A DNA stretch of 21,364 nt from DASZKW01 sp035552775 (lineage in GTDB: Bacteria > Actinomycetota > Acidimicrobiia > Acidimicrobiales > Palsa-688), in NCBI GenBank assembly GCA_035552775.1, contig DASZKW010000078.1, positions 1 to 21,364 of the forward strand, in the 5' to 3' direction. Position 1 is the first letter of the stretch, and each line of letters begins with the position of its first letter. Below, piece after piece: positions 1-6,628 of this stretch. The notes beneath the pieces were generated by a model that saw nothing but the letters and a program-made list of their open reading frames with translations, did no database searches and was not told the DNA's origin. A program made the translations under genes and the position numbers.

Positions 1-2
1 CA

Positions 3-1652
3 GTCGGCGCAATTGCGTCGGCGGGGCCGGCGAGCGCCACCACGACAGCGGTGGTCGGCAGCGCCTACGGCTACTACTCCAGTATCGGACTGTTCGGTGG
101 TACTGCGACCACGTGCGGGTCTCCGTCGGTCACCCCGTGCCCGAACCCGGTCGTCACTCTCCCCGCAGCCGGGTCGGCCACGCCGCTCACCGCCACTGTC
201 CCGTCGGCGACCGTGGTGTACGGCCCCGCCCAGATCCTCGACTCTGGTCCGATCAACGTGTCCACCCAGGGTGTCCCGGGGCCCGTGGCCGTGACGTCGT
301 CGTCGTCGGTCGCCGGCTGCGCCACCGCCGTCTCCAACGGCTGCACGGTCGGGCAGGTCTATGCCGGGCCGTTCACCGCCACCAGCGTCGCCAGCACGTG
401 CACGGCCAACGGGACGACCCCGACCGGGTCCGCCGCGGTCGCCGGGGGCCAGTTGGCGAACGAGAACTCCAGCGGCGTCCTCCTCACGCCTATACCGGTG
501 CCTGCCAACCCGACGCCCAATTTCACGGTCAGCGCCATCAACCCTGACACCGGTAAAACGTACAAGTACGTTTTCAACGAGCAAACCGTCAATCCCGACG
601 GGTCGTTGACTGTCAACGCCGCCCACGAATACCTAAACGCCGGCGCCAACGGCGCCCAGGGCGATCTGATCTTCGGCCAAAGCGTGTGCGGTGCCACCCT
701 GGCCGGCACACCGGTGTCGGTCACCACCACCAGCCCCTTGCCCGCCGCCACACAGAACGCCGCCTACTCCGACACCCTCTCCGCCACAGGCGGCACTTCG
801 CCGTACACATGGGCTCTGGCGTCAGGCTCGGCGCTTCCCGCCGGCCTCGCCCTGTCGAGCGCCGGGGTCATCTCGGGCACCCCGACCGGATCGGGCACCA
901 CCACCTTCTCTGTCACGGCCACCGACTCGGCCACCCCGGCAGGCACCGCCACCACCGCCCTGTCGCTCACCGTCAACCCGGCCACACCGGTGTCGGTCAC
1001 CACCACCAGCCCCCTGCCCGCAGCCACCCAGAACGCCGTGTACTCCGACACCCTCGCCGCGACAGCAGGCACGTCGCCTTACACGTGGGCAATGGCGTCG
1101 GGCTCGACGCTGCCCGCCGAGCTCGCCCTGTCAGCCGCAGGGGTGATCTCGGGCACCCCGACCGTCACGGGCACGTTCACCTTCAGTGTGACCGCGACCG
1201 ACTCGGCCACCCCGGCGGGCACCGCCACCACCGCACTCAGCCTCACCGTCAACCCCGCCGTCGCCCCCGTGACCGTCCCCACCCTGGTCGTGGGTAACTC
1301 GGTGGCGGGGTCGTCGTCGTTGACCGAGTACCCCGACGGGGTCACCGGCAACGTCGCCCCGTCCAACACGATCGCCGGGTCCAACACCCACTTGGGCGCC
1401 GTCAACGGCGTCGCCGTCGACCCCTCAGGCGACATCTTCTTCGCCAGCTTCAAGATCACCGGTGACGCCGGCGTGTTCGAGTTCGCCCCCGGCGCCACCG
1501 GCAACGCCACGCCAGTGTCGATCCTGCAAGGCGGGACTACCAACATCAACAACCCCAAGGCATCGCCATCGACGCCACCGGCACCCACCTCTACGTTGTC
1601 AACAGCAACAACACCGTCACCGTCTACGCCCTGCCCTTGGCAGCGGGGCTGA
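3..1652 (+). CDS. Giant mosaic surface protein, N-terminal part (5' incomplete, frameshifted)
   Basis: The frame is open to the left edge. Before the GTG at 51 it reads an Ala/Gly-rich stretch ending PASA-TTTA, which looks like the end of a signal peptide, so the true start is probably outside the window and the protein is secreted. The next ~210 residues (YGYYSSIGLFGG, VTLPAAGS, YGPAQI, Cys pairs) resemble the actinobacterial choice-of-anchor P family; this is a pattern match only. Two He_PIG-like putative-Ig modules follow (711-1262; SPYTWAL, LPAGLALS, GVISGTPT), then the first blades of an NHL-like propeller (VNGVAVDPSGDIFFAS). After NNP (to 1556) the frame degenerates into Pro/Ser/Thr-rich text and stops at 1652, while the NHL repeat continues in the next frame. 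I read this as one gene broken by a one-base loss in CCCC at 1553-1556. The ligand is unknown; adhesion or cell-surface display is inferred. Confidence 0.8.
   Translation, partial: VGAIASAGPASATTTAVVGSAYGYYSSIGLFGGTATTCGSPSVTPCPNPVVTLPAAGSATPLTATVPSATVVYGPAQILDSGPINVSTQGVPGPVAVTSSSSVAGCATAVSNGCTVGQVYAGPFTATSVASTCTANGTTPTGSAAVAGGQLANENSSGVLLTPIPVPANPTPNFTVSAINPDTGKTYKYVFNEQTVNPDGSLTVNAAHEYLNAGANGAQGDLIFGQSVCGATLAGTPVSVTTTSPLPAATQNAAYSDTLSATGGTSPYTWALASGSALPAGLALSSAGVISGTPTGSGTTTFSVTATDSATPAGTATTALSLTVNPATPVSVTTTSPLPAATQNAVYSDTLAATAGTSPYTWAMASGSTLPAELALSAAGVISGTPTVTGTFTFSVTATDSATPAGTATTALSLTVNPAVAPVTVPTLVVGNSVAGSSSLTEYPDGVTGNVAPSNTIAGSNTHLGAVNGVAVDPSGDIFFASFKITGDAGVFEFAPGATGNATPVSILQGGTTNINNPKASPSTPPAPTSTLSTATTPSPSTPCPWQRG
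711..1262 (+). repeat. Two tandem He_PIG-like modules, 276-bp period
   Basis: The module starting PVSVTTTSPLPAATQNA at 711 recurs at 987, exactly 276 bp (92 codons) later, with high DNA identity at its start. Each copy has the putative-Ig hallmarks of a Leu-Pro turn, a Tyr-Thr-Trp strand, an LP-GLALS-type loop and GVISGTPT. The high similarity suggests a recent duplication. Confidence 0.85.
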
Positions 1653-4600
1653 ACACCACCGCGCCCATCGCCACCATCGCCGGGGCCAATACCGGAATCA
1701 ACAACTCGTTCGGGATCACCGTCGACGCCACCGGGGACATCTTCGTGACCAACGGCGCCAACGTGACCGAGTACGCCCCCGGCGCCAACGGCAACGTGGC
1801 CCCGATCGCCGTGCTGGGCGGTTCCAACACCGCCATCACAGGCCCCAACTCGGTGGCAGTGAACGCTGGGGTGCTGTTCGTGTCCGACAGCAGCGGCAAG
1901 ATCCTCGAGTTCCCCCTACCCCTGGGCTCCTCCAGCCTGGCCAGCCCCGACAACACCGCCCCCACCGTCACCCTGTCAGGGGCGGCTACCGGGCTCCGCG
2001 ACCCGACCGGGATGGTGTTCGACTCGTCGGGGAACCTGTTCGTGGCCAACAACGCCAACAACTCGGTCACCGGCTACGCCCCGTCCCAGTACACCACCAC
2101 CGGTGATCCCACGCCCTACATCAACATCGCCGGGTCCAACACCGGACTGGGCGGTGTCAACTTCATTACCCTGCTCAACCCGACCGCCCCGACCCCCCTG
2201 GCCGTGGTCAACACCGGCGCCCTACCCGGCGCCGTCATCGGCCACCCCTACTCCCAGACCCTGGCAGCCACCGGCGGCACCGGCCCCTACACCTGGGGGC
2301 TCGCGGCCGGCTCCGGGCCCCTCCCCGACGGGCTCACCCTGTCATCGGCCGGGGTGATCTCCGGCACGCCCACCGCCGCGAGCACCGCCAGCTTCACCGT
2401 GGAGGCCACCGACTCGTCCACACCGACCCCCCAGACCGCCACCTCGGCGCTGACTCTGACCGTTGGCGGGCCGCTGACCATCACCACCACGAGCCCCCTG
2501 CCCGGCGCCCAGGTAGGCAACGCCTATTCCCAGGCCCTGGCCGCCACCGGCGCGGTCCCGCCCTACACATGGACGCTGGTCACCGGCTCGGGCCCCCTGC
2601 CCGACGGGCTCACGCTCAACTCCGACGGGACCATCACCGGCACCCCCACCACCGTCGGCACCTCCACCTTCACCGCCCAGGTCGCCGACTCGAGCACCCC
2701 GGCGCTGACCGCCACCCAAGCTTTCTCGCTCACCGTCACCGTGCCACCGCTGGTTATCACCACCACCAGCCCGCTACCCGACGCCAACGTCAACAGCTCC
2801 TACTTCACCTCCTTGACCGCCAGCGGCGGCACCGGGGCCGACACCTGGGCATTGGCTCCCGGCTCGAACCCGCTGCCAGTCGGGATCACCCTTACACCCG
2901 ACGGGACCATCTCGGGCACCCCGACCGTCGAGGCCACCTCTACGTTCACGGTGCAGGTGACCGACTCGGGATCGCCGGCCCAGACCGCCACCATGGACCT
3001 GTCCCTGACCGTCGGCCCGCCCCAACTGATCATCACCAGCCCTCCCACCCTGCCGGGCGGCACCGTGGGCGCCGCCTACTCCCAGACTTTGACGGTCACC
3101 GGGGGCACGCCTCCGTTCACCTTCTCGATGGTCGATGGCTTCGGCATCGTTCCGTCTGGGCTCACGTTGGATCCGAACACCGGGGTCATCTCCGGCACGC
3201 CAACCTTTGCCGGCACGTTCGACTTCCAGGTCCAGGTTGCCGACTCGGGCAACCCGCAGCAGACCAACACTTCTAGTTTCGAGATCAACATCAAGGAGGG
3301 GCCGCCTTTCGCCCCCGGCTCGGTCGTGTCCTGGGGTCTGAACTCCGCCGACCAGCTGGGCAACGGTCTCACCCCACCGAACACGTCCCGCCTGGACGCT
3401 CCCAACCCCGTGTCGCTGCCCGCCGGCGTCACGGCGGTGCAGATCGCGGCAGGGCAGAGCAGCGGCTACGCCTTGACCGCTGACGGCCATGTGTACGCTT
3501 GGGGCTTCAACGCCAGCGGCGAGCTGGGCATCGGGACCCGTGGGGCGCACGCCAGCGCCGCCGTTCCCGTAGAGGTGTGCGCGGTCGGTGGCTGCGCCAA
3601 CGGCAAGCTGTCGGGGATCACCGCCATCTCGGCGGGAAGCGGCTGGGCTCTTGCCCTGACCTCGACTGGCCAACTGGTGGCCTGGGGATCCGACAACCAG
3701 GGGCAGGTCGGCAACGGGACCGCCACCTTCTTTGGGGTCACGACCCCGGTGGCGGTCTCGCTGCCTGCAGGGACCACTGTCACCGCAATCTCGGCCGGTG
3801 GCGCCAACGGCCTGGCCGTCACGTCGACCGGGGCGGTCCTGTCGTGGGGGGGCAACAACCACGGCCAGATCGGCAACGGCACCAGCGGCTCCAATCCCGC
3901 GAAGTCGCCGGTCTTCGTGTGTGCGGTGGGTGGCTGCGCCAATGGCAACCTGTCTGGTGTCACCTCGGTATCGGCCGGTCAGGGGAACTTCGCCTTGGCC
4001 GTCACCTCCACCGGGGCGGTGCTCGGTTGGGGTGACAACGGCCAGGGCCAGCTTGGCGACGGCACCAGCGGCGCTGATGTCCTCCTACCCACCACGGCGG
4101 CGATCCCCGCCGGTGACACGGTCGCTGCCGTCTCGGCTGGAACCTACGGAAGCCTGGCGCTGACCTCCACGGGCCAGGTCCTGTCGTGGGGCTACCTCAA
4201 CGGACACGGCAGCTCTCCGGGCCTGGGCAACGGTGACACCAACGGAAGCGCCACCCCCGTCGCGCTCTCCCTGCCCGCCATCACCGCCATCTCGACGGGA
4301 TCGTTCATCGGGGACAACATGGTCCTCACCTCGACCGGCACCGTGCTGGCCTGGGGGGACAACTCCGACGGGGAGCTGGGCCAAGGCACGGGCTACGGCC
4401 TCCCTCCCAGCCTCACCCCGGTAGCGGTGGTCATGCCCGCCGGGACGGTCATCGCCGCCATCGGCGCCGCCGGCCAGTACAACCTGGCCCTGGTGGGAGC
4501 CGCCCCGGCGATCACCAGCGCCCCCGCTGCCACCTTCACCGTCGGCGCCCCGGGTAGCTTCACGGTGACCGCCACCGGCACGCCACCACCGACGATCACC

Positions 4601-5272
4601 GAATCCGGTGCTCTGCCCGCGGGGGTCACGTTCACCAACGGCGTGCTGTCGGGCACCCCGGCACCGGGCACAGGCGGCGACTACCCGCTGGTGTTCACCG
4701 CCACCGGAGCTGGCAGCCCGGCCACCCAGGACTTCACCTTGACCGTGGACGAGGTGACCCCTTCGACTGGCGGCTACACCCTGGTCGCCTCCGACGGTGG
4801 GGTGTTCAACTTCGGTGACGCCGGCTTTTTCGGCTCGATGGGCGCCAAGCATCTCAACCGTCCGGTGGTGGGTATTGCGTCGACGCCTGACGGCGCCGGC
4901 TACTGGCTCGTCGCGTCCGATGGTGGGGTGTTCAACTTCGGTGACGCCGGCTTCTACGGCTCCATGGGCGACAAGCATTTGAACCGCCCCGTGGTGGGCA
5001 TGGCGTCAACAGCCGACGGCGGCGGCTACTGGCTCGTCGCGTCCGACGGGGGGATCTTCACCTTCGGCGACGCCGGCTTCTACGGCTCCATGGGCGACAA
5101 GCACCTCAACGCCCCCGCCGTGGGTATGGCGCCAACACCTGACGGGGGCGGCTACTGGATCGTCGCGACCGATGGGGGGATCTTCACCTTCGGCGACGCT
5201 ACCTTCCTCGGCTCCATGGGCGACAGGCACCTCAACCGCCCGGTCGTGGGCATGACCGCCGACCCGTTCTAA
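1553..5272 (+). CDS. Giant mosaic surface protein, C-terminal part (NHL, He_PIG, RCC1, 42-aa repeats)
   Basis: This continues the preceding protein in the shifted frame: PQGIAIDATG completes the NHL motif begun as NNP. If translated separately the first usable start is TTG at 1637, which would cut into a blade, so independent initiation is unlikely to be native. Module order: rest of the NHL-like propeller (to ~2190; GITVDATGDIFVTN, GMVFDSSGNLFVAN), four He_PIG-like modules of 92 residues each (2195-3299), seven RCC1-like blades (~3320-4495; VYAWGFNASGELGIGT, VLGWGDNGQGQLGDGT), one more Ig-like module (~4500-4756) and four 42-residue repeats (4772-5269). The reading ends VVGMTADPF with no LPXTG signal and no C-terminal membrane helix. 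With the N-terminal part the product would be about 1,750 residues. Probably an extracellular binding protein; the ligand cannot be read from sequence. Confidence 0.82.
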   Translation, partial: PQGIAIDATGTHLYVVNSNNTVTVYALPLAAGLNTTAPIATIAGANTGINNSFGITVDATGDIFVTNGANVTEYAPGANGNVAPIAVLGGSNTAITGPNSVAVNAGVLFVSDSSGKILEFPLPLGSSSLASPDNTAPTVTLSGAATGLRDPTGMVFDSSGNLFVANNANNSVTGYAPSQYTTTGDPTPYINIAGSNTGLGGVNFITLLNPTAPTPLAVVNTGALPGAVIGHPYSQTLAATGGTGPYTWGLAAGSGPLPDGLTLSSAGVISGTPTAASTASFTVEATDSSTPTPQTATSALTLTVGGPLTITTTSPLPGAQVGNAYSQALAATGAVPPYTWTLVTGSGPLPDGLTLNSDGTITGTPTTVGTSTFTAQVADSSTPALTATQAFSLTVTVPPLVITTTSPLPDANVNSSYFTSLTASGGTGADTWALAPGSNPLPVGITLTPDGTISGTPTVEATSTFTVQVTDSGSPAQTATMDLSLTVGPPQLIITSPPTLPGGTVGAAYSQTLTVTGGTPPFTFSMVDGFGIVPSGLTLDPNTGVISGTPTFAGTFDFQVQVADSGNPQQTNTSSFEINIKEGPPFAPGSVVSWGLNSADQLGNGLTPPNTSRLDAPNPVSLPAGVTAVQIAAGQSSGYALTADGHVYAWGFNASGELGIGTRGAHASAAVPVEVCAVGGCANGKLSGITAISAGSGWALALTSTGQLVAWGSDNQGQVGNGTATFFGVTTPVAVSLPAGTTVTAISAGGANGLAVTSTGAVLSWGGNNHGQIGNGTSGSNPAKSPVFVCAVGGCANGNLSGVTSVSAGQGNFALAVTSTGAVLGWGDNGQGQLGDGTSGADVLLPTTAAIPAGDTVAAVSAGTYGSLALTSTGQVLSWGYLNGHGSSPGLGNGDTNGSATPVALSLPAITAISTGSFIGDNMVLTSTGTVLAWGDNSDGELGQGTGYGLPPSLTPVAVVMPAGTVIAAIGAAGQYNLALVGAAPAITSAPAATFTVGAPGSFTVTATGTPPPTITESGALPAGVTFTNGVLSGTPAPGTGGDYPLVFTATGAGSPATQDFTLTVDEVTPSTGGYTLVASDGGVFNFGDAGFFGSMGAKHLNRPVVGIASTPDGAGYWLVASDGGVFNFGDAGFYGSMGDKHLNRPVVGMASTADGGGYWLVASDGGIFTFGDAGFYGSMGDKHLNAPAVGMAPTPDGGGYWIVATDGGIFTFGDATFLGSMGDRHLNRPVVGMTADPF
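2195..3299 (+). repeat. Four tandem He_PIG-like modules, exact 276-bp period
   Basis: Module starts fall at about 2195, 2471, 2747 and 3023, each exactly 276 bp apart. All carry the LP..-PYTW-LP.GLTL-GVISGTPT plan, with divergence in copies three (DTWALAPG) and four (FTFSMVDGFG). The period equals that of the N-terminal pair, so all six probably derive from one 92-codon unit. Confidence 0.85.
3320..4495 (+). repeat. Seven RCC1-like blades
   Basis: Seven W-G-x-N/D-...-G-x-L/I-G-x-G cores can be counted: VVSWGLNSADQLGNG, VYAWGFNASGELGIGT, LVAWGSDNQGQVGNGT, VLSWGGNNHGQIGNGT, VLGWGDNGQGQLGDGT, a variant VLSWGYLNGHGSSPGLGNG, and VLAWGDNSDGELGQGT. Each core is preceded by an ISAG..ALALTSTG-type strand. 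Seven is the blade number of an RCC1 propeller. Blades two and four carry the same extra segment with VCAVGGCANG, a Cys pair. Confidence 0.85.
4772..5269 (+). repeat. Four 42-residue GYWLVASDGG repeats (126-bp period)
   Basis: Copies begin at 4772, 4898, 5024 and 5150. The core is GYWLVASDGGVFNFGDA, then F(F/Y)GSMGDKHLN and RPVVGMASTPDGG. Repeats of this type are recurrent at the C-termini of exported proteins in Acidimicrobiia-like genomes (from memory). Their fold and role are not settled as far as I know; since no other anchor is visible, wall or surface attachment is a reasonable guess. Confidence 0.85.
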
Positions 5273-6559
5273 CTAAGGAACTGGGGCTCCCTTGGTTCTC
5301 CGCCGGCTTGAGTAGCTGCGGCCCTTCCAGGTGACTCCTCCCCGCCAGTGGCGCACCGCTGACGTCACGGTCATGGCCGCGTAGAGGCAGGCGACGGCGG
5401 GGAGGGTGAGCGCCCGCCACGCCGGCAGCCGGTAGTAACGGATCATGGGCACGTAGGTGGCGGCCATGACCAGCCACGCGCCGGCGCCGGCAAGGGCCGC
5501 CGGCGCGTCGCCGGTGACGATGCCGGCGACGAGGGCGGCGGGTGCGCCGAGGAAGGTGACGGCCAAGCCGACGACGGTGCCCGCCAGAAGCAGCGTCGAG
5601 TAGCGCAGTTGGGTGAACGCGCTGCGCGCCACCATGTCCCAAAGGTCGCCGAGGCCGGGATAGGGCCGGACACTGCACACGTCGTCGGCCAGGCCAAGCC
5701 AGATGGTGGCGCCGCTGGCCTTGAGCGACCGGGCCAGCGCAACGTCGTCTATGACCGCGCCGCGCACGGCTGAGACACCACCGGCGCGCTCGAGGGCCGA
5801 GGCACGCACGAGGACGCAGCCACCGGCCGCGGCCGCGGTGCGGCGGGCGGGCCGGTTGACCCGCCGGAACGGGTACAGCTCGGCGAAGAAGTACACGAAC
5901 GCGGGGATTAGGAGGCGTTCCCAGCCGGTCACCGTGCGCAGGCGGGCCATCAGCGACACCTCGTCGAGGTCCGCCGCCTCCGCCCAGGCCACGAGGCGGC
6001 GCAGCGAGTCCGGGGGATGGGCGATGTCCGCGTCGGTGAGCAGCAGGTAGGCGGGGGTGGGGAAAGGAGCGGCCGCGGTGGCCGGCCCCGCTGGTGCCCC
6101 CCCACCTGTGGCCGCCCGAGCAGCGGTCGCGGCCCGCACGCCCTGTTCAACCGCCCAGAGCTTGCCTGCCCAGCCCGGGGGGCGCTCGGCGCCGGCCACG
6201 ATGGTGAGCCCCGGACCCGAGCGGCCCTGTGAGCGGGAGCCCGGGCCCGGGCGGCCCTGTGAGGGGGAGCCTGGGGTCTCAGCGGCGGCCAGGGTCGTGG
6301 CCAGCTCGGCGGTCCCGTCGGTGCTGCGGTCGTCGACAAGGAACAGGTGAGCCGCGCCGGGGTAGTCCTGGGCGAGCAGGGTGGGCAGCGTCTGGGCCAG
6401 GATGCCGCCCTCGTCGCGGGCGGGAACGACGACCGCCACGGAGGGCCAGGCGCTCGGGGGGTCGGCGTGGGGGAGGCGGACGTCGGTGCGCCAGAAGCGA
6501 CCGTGGCCGACCAGCAGGTAGATCCAGATGAGCAGGGGCACCAGTGCCAGCCGACTCAC
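5273..6559 (-). CDS. hpnB: HpnB-like hopene-associated glycosyltransferase (GT2)
   Basis: A membrane-bound family-2 glycosyltransferase of the HpnB type, linked in other bacteria to hopanoid modification; the acceptor here is inferred. With GTG at 6559 it has 428 residues: an N-terminal helix (~4-18), VAVVVPARDE (~41-50), nucleotide-binding DDRSTDGT (76-83), the GWAGKLWAVEQG signature (~129-140), metal-binding TDADI (175-179), the RRTAAAAGGCVLVR segment (239-252), a catalytic-type IDD (270-272), FTQLRYS (315-321) and about three C-terminal helices. An upstream extension of the open frame is antisense to imuA' and is rejected. Two insertions look unusual: a 10-residue tandem repeat at ~98-117 encoded by a 30-bp DNA repeat, and an Ala-rich stretch at ~141-166. 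No other hopanoid gene is in the window. A TATGCT hexamer lies 6 nt before the GTG, so the mRNA may be leaderless. The stop codon abuts that of the surface protein. Confidence 0.85.
   Translation of the reverse strand: MSRLALVPLLIWIYLLVGHGRFWRTDVRLPHADPPSAWPSVAVVVPARDEGGILAQTLPTLLAQDYPGAAHLFLVDDRSTDGTAELATTLAAAETPGSPSQGRPGPGSRSQGRSGPGLTIVAGAERPPGWAGKLWAVEQGVRAATAARAATGGGAPAGPATAAAPFPTPAYLLLTDADIAHPPDSLRRLVAWAEAADLDEVSLMARLRTVTGWERLLIPAFVYFFAELYPFRRVNRPARRTAAAAGGCVLVRASALERAGGVSAVRGAVIDDVALARSLKASGATIWLGLADDVCSVRPYPGLGDLWDMVARSAFTQLRYSTLLLAGTVVGLAVTFLGAPAALVAGIVTGDAPAALAGAGAWLVMAATYVPMIRYYRLPAWRALTLPAVACLYAAMTVTSAVRHWRGGVTWKGRSYSSRRRTKGAPVP
6211..6270 (+). repeat. 30-bp tandem repeat pair inside hpnB
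   Basis: Copies at 6211-6240 and 6241-6270 match at 27 of 30 bases, with core GCGGCCCTGTGAG. On the minus strand they encode Gly/Ser/Pro/Arg-rich decapeptides (GSRSQGRSGP, GSPSQGRPGP) in a loop of the glycosyltransferase. The same unit occurs at 9121-9180. Confidence 0.9.
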
Positions 6560-6599
6560 CCGTCGAGCATAGGAGGGTCGTGGGACTGAGAAATAGTAT

Positions 6600-6613
6600 C
6601 GAACATATGTTCG
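6600..6613. promoter_or_regulatory. SOS box (LexA operator) upstream of imuA'-imuB
   Basis: CGAACATATGTTCG is a perfect 14-bp palindrome fitting the Gram-positive/actinobacterial LexA site CGAAC-N4-GTTCG. It ends 2 bp before a -10 hexamer, so bound LexA would block RNA polymerase. It lies in the 69-bp gap between the divergent hpnB and imuA' genes and could also touch hpnB transcription. Confidence 0.93.
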
Positions 6614-6615
6614 TA

Positions 6616-6621
6616 TATAAT
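6616..6621 (+). promoter_or_regulatory. -10 element of the imuA' promoter (leaderless)
   Basis: TATAAT matches the sigma-70-type -10 consensus exactly. Seven bases separate it from the GTG at 6629, which places the expected transcription start at or next to the start codon. No spaced ribosome binding site exists (AGGGA touches the GTG), consistent with a leaderless mRNA. No good -35 hexamer was found. Confidence 0.75.
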
Positions 6622-6628
6622 CCAGGGA

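Noticed and set aside
711..5272. Possible CRISPR or satellite array suggested by regular repeats
   Set aside because: The 276-bp and 126-bp periods are whole codon multiples and translate to protein modules; there are no short repeats with unique spacers.
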